Source of the DNA: Mixta hanseatica
GTDB taxonomy: Bacteria; Pseudomonadota; Gammaproteobacteria; Enterobacterales; Enterobacteriaceae
DNA length: 8,411 bases
Reading direction: 5' to 3'
Assembly (NCBI RefSeq): GCF_023517775.1
Contig: NZ_CP082907.1
Coordinates: forward strand, 1-8,411
Shown: positions 5,265 through 8,411 of the stretch, piece by piece
Layout: each line of letters starts with the position of its first letter
How positions within the stretch are numbered: the stretch's first letter is position 1
Notes under the pieces: model-generated
Seen by the model: only the letters and a program-made list of their open reading frames with translations
Told to the model about the DNA's origin: nothing
The model's database searches: none
Position numbers and translations under genes: made by a program

Positions 5265-5906
5265 ATGGACGCAAAAACACTCGCCGTATCGGTTGCTGAT
5301 GGTATTGCTTCACTTCCGATGGATTTTTACCTGGGTATTGAACGAACCTTTCAGGATCTCAGCCTGTCAGATGGCGGCAGAAACATTCAGCGTCGTAACT
5401 TCGGTGATGATGAGAGGATGTACCGCGCTTTAAATAAGCTCTTCCGTAACAGAGCCATTCTGGGGCAGGTCGCGGAGATGATAATCAAAGACGCTTTATC
5501 ATATCTTCCGGATCCTGCCCTGAAAAAAATCACAGATAAACTCATCGGAGCAGCGACTTCACTGGGTTCAAGACAGTCAATGCAGCTGGCCATTACAGGT
5601 TATCTTGGCTCAAAAGTTGTTGGCGGAATGATGGCCAGCACAATAACGAAGTTATCACTGAGATTATGGACAGGCTCCCTTGTGGGCGGCATCGTTTTAC
5701 AGGGGGTGCTTTCGCGTGCTTCTGCAGCTTCCCGGCGTTTAAGGCATAAAAACCCCGAATTATGGTCAAAGCTTTATATCCTTGATTTTGATATGCTTTA
5801 CTTCCTCTTTGAAGAACCTTTAGCTAATTACATCGAGCTTGGTGAGACTCTTCGTAAAAACCCTTTGAAAACGGAGCAATTTCTGGGTGCAATCGAGAAT
5901 CTTTAG
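5265..5906 (+). CDS. Hypothetical membrane-interacting protein, 213 aa
   Basis: I do not recognise this family. The 213-residue product has no signal peptide. Residues 1-105 are soluble-looking and helical (for example LNKLFRNRAILGQVAEMII). Residues 106-155 form a glycine-rich hydrophobic hairpin: TGYLGSKVVGGMMAST, then a basic turn (KLSLRLW), then TGSLVGGIVLQGVL, with GxxG/GG spacing of the glycine-zipper type. A basic stretch follows (RRLRHKNPELW, 157-167), then a second hydrophobic and acidic segment, YILDFDMLYFLFEEPL (171-186). The ATG at 5265 has AAGAGA just upstream. The stop overlaps the next gene by 20 bp, so translation is probably coupled. A membrane-permeabilising or membrane-anchored exclusion role would suit the architecture, but that is inference. 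Confidence 0.72.
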   Translation: MDAKTLAVSVADGIASLPMDFYLGIERTFQDLSLSDGGRNIQRRNFGDDERMYRALNKLFRNRAILGQVAEMIIKDALSYLPDPALKKITDKLIGAATSLGSRQSMQLAITGYLGSKVVGGMMASTITKLSLRLWTGSLVGGIVLQGVLSRASAASRRLRHKNPELWSKLYILDFDMLYFLFEEPLANYIELGETLRKNPLKTEQFLGAIENL

Positions 5907-6096
5907 ACTAATCAGAAAAGTCGTTTCTGAGTTATCCGGGGCGGTGGTTATCAGCGCCGTAGTTATAGGAATTTTCATCGCAATTTTTGCGAATGAAGGG
6001 ATTATGCGCGTTATCGCTCCCGTTCTCGTCTTTATCGCAGGCCTGGTTCTTTACTGGTTAGCCTGGATGATTTCATCAAAAGAAGATCGGAAATAG
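5887..6096 (+). CDS. Small two-helix inner-membrane protein, 69 aa
   Basis: This 69-residue protein has two predicted membrane helices: AVVISAVVIGIFIAIFA (about 19-35) and VIAPVLVFIAGLVLYWLAWMI (about 42-62). A basic N-terminus (RIFRLIRK) and a charged C-terminal tail (SSKEDRK) place both ends in the cytoplasm by the positive-inside rule. It starts at GTG (5887), since the only in-frame ATG is inside the hydrophobic region. GGAG (5873-5876) lies 10 nt upstream, inside the preceding gene, whose end overlaps by 20 bp. That overlap indicates translational coupling and a shared function. Small two-helix proteins in this position are often immunity or accessory partners, but no family is recognised. 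A frameshifted tail of the upstream gene is less likely. Confidence 0.65.
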   Translation: MQSRIFRLIRKVVSELSGAVVISAVVIGIFIAIFANEGIMRVIAPVLVFIAGLVLYWLAWMISSKEDRK

Positions 6097-6104
6097 GCAA
6101 CTCA

Positions 6105-6167
6105 AAAAAGCATTACTGTGGGCAACATTGTCACCGTATGGGCGTCAAAGGCTGCAGTGACAGTAAT
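6105..6167 (-). terminator. Probable terminator of the DUF2442 gene
   Basis: On the minus strand, ATTACTGT (6167-6160) is the perfect complement of ACAGTAAT (6119-6112), followed by GCTTTTTTGAG. The arms are 40 nt apart, with a minor inner pairing GTCAC/GTGAC in the alternative register, and enclose the last codons and stop of the DUF2442 gene. The large loop makes it a weaker example than the others in this window. Confidence 0.45.
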
Positions 6168-6364
6168 CCCTGTAAAGACAGGTCCTCATTCAGTTCACTC
6201 CAGTGAATGCCGCGCGGACTCAGCTCAAAACTTGCCAGCTGTTCAGCGCTGGCATTCTGCAGCGCAGGAAAGTACGTCAGAGGCACGCCCAGCACGCGAC
6301 CATCGCTCAGCTGCAGCCACATGTTGTAGGGATCAAATTTTGCCGATTTGATGGATACGCTCAT
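6131..6364 (-). CDS. DUF2442 domain protein
   Basis: This 77-residue protein consists of one DUF2442 domain: MWLQLSDGRVLGVPLTYFP (about 15-33) is the conserved strand and substrate-like face, and SPRGIHWSELNEDLSLQGLL (about 49-68) is the family's C-terminal signature, IHW-xELDEDIS-xxGLL. The function is not established. Chromosomal members often sit beside a DUF4160 gene in a toxin-antitoxin-like pair. The ATG at 6364 is chosen over GTG at 6367 because GGAGG (6374-6370) is 5 nt upstream of it. The upstream minus-strand frame (6594-6364) ends in TGATG, overlapping this start by one base, but does not resemble DUF4160. The gene is convergent with the membrane-protein pair. Confidence 0.85.
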   Translation of the reverse strand: MSVSIKSAKFDPYNMWLQLSDGRVLGVPLTYFPALQNASAEQLASFELSPRGIHWSELNEDLSLQGLLSLQPLTPIR

Positions 6365-6594
6365 CACGACCTCCGGTTGACCGTCACGAATTTACGTTGA
6401 TAGTATGCCCGGGTAGTCCTGTCGTCCATGACGACCACCAATGATCCCACGGCCTGAGAGGATCGCCTTCGGGTGGCTGTACAGAACACTCCCGCAGCCT
6501 GAAAGGGAGAACGCAAAGCGTGGTACATCTGCCCGCCCCTGGAAGCAGATATCGTCACAAACAGCGCACCTACGACGCGACGATGAGGGTACAT
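6364..6594 (-). CDS. Uncertain ORF upstream of DUF2442, 76 aa
   Basis: This frame could encode 76 residues and ends TGATG on the DUF2442 start, a junction typical of coupled genes. The composition is basic and serine/arginine-rich, no domain is recognisable, and no good ribosome site precedes the ATG at 6594. Only the tail after the internal ATG at 6429 (MDDRTTRAYYQRKFVTVNRR) looks protein-like. It may be the remnant of a partner gene or simply an open frame over the DUF2442 leader. Confidence 0.22.
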   Translation of the reverse strand: MYPHRRVVGALFVTISASRGGQMYHALRSPFQAAGVFCTATRRRSSQAVGSLVVVMDDRTTRAYYQRKFVTVNRRS

Positions 6595-6738
6595 TTCACA
6601 ATGCAGTGACCGGCACCGACCGTCCTGTCATCCGCTGCCGGCAGTCATAACCACGACAGCCCGCTACACCCTGCGATCACCATTACGTCTTCCGGAAAGC
6701 ACCTGTTTGCAGAGGCAAACGCGCCTCCGGACTGAACG

Positions 6739-6778
6739 GCGTCACTTTGGTTCGAGTGAAACGAGAACAAAGTGACGC
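6739..6778. repeat. 11-bp perfect inverted repeat
   Basis: GCGTCACTTTG (6739-6749) and CAAAGTGACGC (6768-6778) are exact complements 18 bp apart. An inner TCG/CGA (6752-6754/6762-6764) could extend the cruciform. No U tract follows on either strand, so it is not a simple terminator. It resembles the inverted repeats found near relaxase nick sites, but I see no recognisable nic sequence. Confidence 0.6.
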
Positions 6779-6957
6779 GTGAAAAAACCACGCTGCAGCC
6801 CCTGCGGTACAACGCCTGACAGCGATTTCCACAATCTGACGTGCACGTATTACGTGTTTTCATGCGCCCTGAACGGGCTTTTAACCACAACGCTGCCGGC
6901 GCGACCGCAGGCAGGTTTCATTAAGAAAGGAAAAAGAACGGCTCGGTATCGATGGCG

Positions 6958-7033
6958 ACACCAGGAGACTGGTGTGTGGAGGGAGTCTGACGCAAGTCAG
7001 CCCGGCGTAAGCCGCGAACAGGTCAGCGACCTG
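6958..7033 (+). ncRNA. Row of four hairpins, three GNRA-capped: candidate structured RNA
   Basis: Consecutive stems are ACACCAG-GAGA-CTGGTGT (6958-6975), CTGAC-GCAA-GTCAG (6987-7000), CGGC-GTAA-GCCG (7003-7014) and CAGGTC-AGC-GACCTG (7019-7033). The first three close on GAGA, GCAA and GTAA, all GNRA tetraloops when read on the plus strand and not on the minus strand. That favours a plus-strand folded RNA. A purine-rich AAAGGAAAAAG precedes the row near 6927. I cannot match it to a known RNA family. The call rests only on predicted pairing. Confidence 0.4.
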
Positions 7034-7160
7034 GGGAAACCTCGCAAGAACTCAACAATTCGTCACCCCGATGCACAGATACCAGCCGGGACGCAGGAAG
7101 CGCAAAAGCAACCGCGCCGTCGGGGCCAGAATTACCGGAAAAGCAGGTGCTGTCAGCCGG

Positions 7161-7562
7161 CTATTTCCAGAACTGCCACCATTTGCCAGCAGGCAAAACG
7201 GGCAGTGCTGTCTCTTTTTTATGTTCGAGGAGATGCAGGGACTGCTTAAGGCTGTCGATATGCGACTCCTGAGCAGAAACCAGTGTACGGAGGTGTTCAA
7301 CTTCCTGTTTCAGGCTATGAACGAGTTGTTCATTAGCTGTATAAGACACTGTAACACGCTGTCCAGATACTTGTTCTTCTGGCTGTTCAACCGTAGTTGA
7401 AGAGATATCGCCGAAAACACGAATAAGCTCTGATATGTCTATCATTTTTGAGTTGCGTACACCTGCGCAGGTAGACAGTTCACCTGTTTTTATAAGCCTG
7501 TGCAGCGTTGTCCTGCTTTTACCTGTAAGCCTGGCGGCCTCACTGATAGATACTTTCGCCAT
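7161..7562 (-). CDS. Helix-turn-helix DNA-binding protein with C-terminal coiled coil
   Basis: This 133-residue protein has two parts. Residues 3-50 (VSISEAARLTGKSRTTLHRL, then a basic ligand-type wing and IDISELIRVF) form an excisionase/MerR-like helix-turn-helix. Residues 78-117 form a heptad-patterned coiled coil (LVHSLKQEVEHLRTLVSAQE) probably used for dimerisation. The tail is tryptophan-rich (KWWQFWK, 127-133). This build is common among small-plasmid DNA-binding proteins linked to replication control or partition, though no specific role can be assigned. The ATG at 7562 lies 10 bp after the rop stop codon. The ribosome site (AGGAA, inside the end of rop) is distant and weak, so expression probably depends on translation of rop. 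Its own autoregulatory site is not evident. Confidence 0.85.
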   Translation of the reverse strand: MAKVSISEAARLTGKSRTTLHRLIKTGELSTCAGVRNSKMIDISELIRVFGDISSTTVEQPEEQVSGQRVTVSYTANEQLVHSLKQEVEHLRTLVSAQESHIDSLKQSLHLLEHKKETALPVLPAGKWWQFWK

Positions 7563-7572
7563 GCGGATACCG

Positions 7573-7752
7573 TTATTCCTGATTTAACTTTGCCAGAAGG
7601 CAGGCATGAAGGCGCTCGGCATCCTCATGAAGCCGTTCGCACATGTCCGCTTCCGTATCCAGGTCCAGCTCGTTGAGCTTCTCCAGCAGAAGCAGGCTTT
7701 GCCCCTGAATGAATTTTGCCATGTTCAGCGCAGTTTTTTGCTGTTTCGTCAT
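7573..7752 (-). CDS. rop: Rop/Rom, RNA I-RNA II modulator
   Basis: This short gene encodes 59 residues, against 63 in ColE1 Rop. The N-terminus MTKQQKTALNMAKFI differs from E. coli plasmid Rop (MTKQEKTALNMARFI) at two positions, and the body LLEKLNELDLDTEADMCERL matches LLEKLNELDADEQADICESL. The protein is an antiparallel helical hairpin that dimerises into a four-helix bundle. The RNA-binding face includes N10, F14, Q18 and K25 of helix 1, and all four are kept here. The turn around D30 is conserved, while the C-terminus is shorter (LLAKLNQE). Rop stabilises the kissing complex between RNA I and RNA II and so lowers copy number. GGAG (7762-7759) lies 6 nt before the ATG. It is followed after 10 bp by the helix-turn-helix gene. 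Confidence 0.96.
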   Translation of the reverse strand: MTKQQKTALNMAKFIQGQSLLLLEKLNELDLDTEADMCERLHEDAERLHACLLAKLNQE

Positions 7753-7882
7753 CAGACGCTCCGTTGCGTACGTACCATATGCTGAAAACAGGTGAAATGA
7801 CGCTTCCTCGGTTCCCCTGGCTGCGCCAGACGAACACTGCGGCGAGCGTTACCGGCTAACGACGAAAAGGCTTAGGCTTGCT

Positions 7883-8095
7883 CTAGGTAAACTCAGCAGC
7901 CTGACGTTCTTCAGCCCGTGCCTGTTTAGCGGCTTTCGCTTCACGTTGTCCCAGCAGCTGCTCACGGGCAACACGCAACACCTCTTTTTTTTCCGGCCCG
8001 GACAGCTTTTTGCCTTTTGCCCGTTCCGCTGCAAAGACAGCATCATCAAGGAACTGCTTTTCAGTCTTAGATACAACATGCAGGCGACCAGCCAT
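7883..8095 (-). CDS. Hypothetical charged helical protein, 70 aa, next to origin
   Basis: I do not recognise this protein. It has 70 residues, is strongly charged and probably fully helical: a short basic start (MAGRLHVVSK), then AVFAAERAKGKKLSGPEKKEVL (about 19-40), then an alanine/arginine/glutamate-rich helix, REQLLGQREAKAAKQARAEE (44-63), that could form a coiled coil or bind nucleic acid. The start is secure: GGAGG (8104-8100) lies 4 nt before the ATG at 8095. It is the first gene after the RNA II primer end, in the same direction as RNA II, rop and the helix-turn-helix gene. No terminator separates it from the origin, so read-through of unprocessed RNA II could express it. A role in replication control or mobilisation is possible but unproven. 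Confidence 0.7.
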   Translation of the reverse strand: MAGRLHVVSKTEKQFLDDAVFAAERAKGKKLSGPEKKEVLRVAREQLLGQREAKAAKQARAEERQAAEFT

Positions 8096-8122
8096 AAATC
8101 CTCCAGGTCAATGTCAACAGCG

Positions 8123-8158
8123 CCCCCCTTTCCCCCCGAGCCTGGTCCCCGGAACCCC
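8123..8158 (-). other. G-tract cluster (possible G-quadruplex) beside the origin
   Basis: On the minus strand there are four runs of G (4, 4, 6 and 6 bases, at 8158-8155, 8150-8147, 8137-8132 and 8128-8123) separated by 4, 9 and 3 bases. This is the RNA II/leading-strand sense, and the tracts come right after the primer end. The middle loop is longer than the strict G-quadruplex rule allows, so folding is plausible but not assured. The corresponding pBR322 sequence lacks these runs. Confidence 0.5.
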
Positions 8159-8175
8159 GGTTTTCCATAGGCTCC
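8159..8175 (-). other. ColE1-type origin of replication (primer-DNA switch)
   Basis: GGTTTTCCATAGGCTCC matches the pBR322 sequence TTTTTCCATAGGCTCC, where RNase H cuts RNA II within the A run (T8161-8164 on the plus strand) and DNA polymerase I starts the leading strand. Synthesis proceeds toward lower coordinates. The G-rich GGGCGGAGCC on the minus strand, needed for the persistent RNA-DNA hybrid, lies just upstream at about 8168-8178. Confidence 0.85.
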
Positions 8176-8411
8176 GCCCTCCTGACGAGCATCACAGAAA
8201 TCTGCCGATTCCCGGTGCTCAAATCAGAAGGGGCGAAACCCGACAGGACTTAAAGATACCGGACGTTTCCATCCGGTGGCTCCCTCGTGCGCTCTCCTGT
8301 TCCCACCTTACAGCTTAGCCCGTGTCTTTCCGCTGTTATGGCCGCGTTTTCTCATACCACGCCTGACACTGGGTGCTGCTTAGGTGGTTCGCTCCAAGCT
8401 GGACTATATGC
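8165..8411 (-). ncRNA. RNA II replication primer, 3' part
   Basis: This is the 3' half of the primer RNA, continuing from position 1 across the window ends. Conserved blocks shared with pBR322 include CTGACGAGCATCACA, GGCGAAACCCGACAGGACT, GCTCCCTCGTGCGCTCTCCTGTTC and GTTCGCTCCAAGCTGG (plus-strand reading). The last block runs straight into ACGAACTCCCCG at position 1, as GGGCTGTGTGCACGAACCCCCCG does in pBR322. Confidence 0.92.

Larger units (their letters stand above)
6595..7160. other. Non-coding stretch rich in inverted repeats
   Basis: The open frames here (for example 6779-7249 plus and 6645-6890 minus) have arginine/cysteine-rich low-quality translations and no ribosome sites, so I treat them as chance. 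The stretch does hold structure: an 11-bp inverted repeat (6739-6778), an adjoining GCGTG/CACGC hairpin (6777-6793), the palindrome ACGTGCACGT (6839-6848) and a row of four hairpins (6958-7033). It follows the 3' end of the helix-turn-helix gene. It could be an RNA locus, an origin of transfer used in trans, or both. Confidence 0.5.

Noticed and set aside
6779..7249. 156-codon plus-strand open frame
   Set aside because: Non-ATG start, no ribosome site, arginine/cysteine/threonine-rich translation without domain pattern, and it crosses the hairpin row and overlaps the well supported HTH gene.
7625..7837. 70-codon minus-strand frame over rop
   Set aside because: It is out of frame with the clear Rop homologue at 7573-7752 and has no family resemblance.
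7849..8079. 76-codon minus-strand frame overlapping the 70-aa gene
   Set aside because: The alternative frame at 7883-8095 has a GGAGG ribosome site and a coherent helical composition, while this one has neither.
1..8411. CRISPR array, IS element or resistance gene
   Set aside because: No regularly spaced repeats, transposase motifs, terminal inverted repeats with target duplications, or resistance proteins were seen in any frame.

Overview
The window looks like one complete, circular, cryptic plasmid of the ColE1 (RNA I/RNA II) type, cut open inside its replication origin. The last bases (ending ggactatatgc) join directly onto the first (acgaactcccc) to restore the continuous RNA II primer region known from ColE1/pBR322. 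Together with a Rop homologue, YciG- and AriR-type proteins and an E. coli-like Xer site, this points to Enterobacterales (a Klebsiella/Enterobacter-like host). That host call is inference. I see no relaxase, resistance gene, IS element or CRISPR array.

Layout. 8123-8411 plus 1-336: origin, with RNA II on the minus strand running from about 299 through position 1 and on to about 8165, the antisense RNA I at 188-297 on the plus strand, and a run of G tracts just past the primer end. 542-2049: an AT-rich cargo operon of an Old Yellow Enzyme-type ene-reductase and an ArsR-family repressor with two cysteines, behind a good promoter overlapped by a near-palindrome. 2135-2180: a symmetric bidirectional terminator shared with a convergent 146-residue protein of unknown function. 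2792-4737: a stretch between Xer-like sites with small genes (an unassigned 55-codon ORF, a 59-residue zinc-ribbon protein, a tRNA-like element, a KGG/YciG-type protein, an AriR/YmgB-like protein) and several terminators. 4710-4737: a well formed XerC/XerD dimer-resolution site. 5265-6096: an overlapping pair of membrane-type proteins of unknown function. 6131-6364: a DUF2442 protein. 6595-7160: no convincing gene, but inverted repeats and a row of GNRA-capped hairpins. 7161-8095: minus-strand maintenance genes, namely a 70-residue unknown, rop, and a helix-turn-helix/coiled-coil protein.

How it works together. RNA I and Rop limit priming by RNA II, the Xer site resolves multimers, and the helix-turn-helix protein directly downstream of rop is likely a maintenance regulator. 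The cargo suggests electrophile detoxification (ene-reductase plus thiol-based repressor) and general stress adaptation (KGG and AriR-like proteins). Three copies of the XerD-arm/spacer core in the same orientation divide the plasmid into segments, which suggests assembly by Xer-mediated module exchange. The least explained parts are the 5265-6096 membrane pair, the tRNA-like element at 3485-3559, the hairpin row at 6958-7033, and two minus-strand terminators at 3972-4122 with no obvious gene to terminate.
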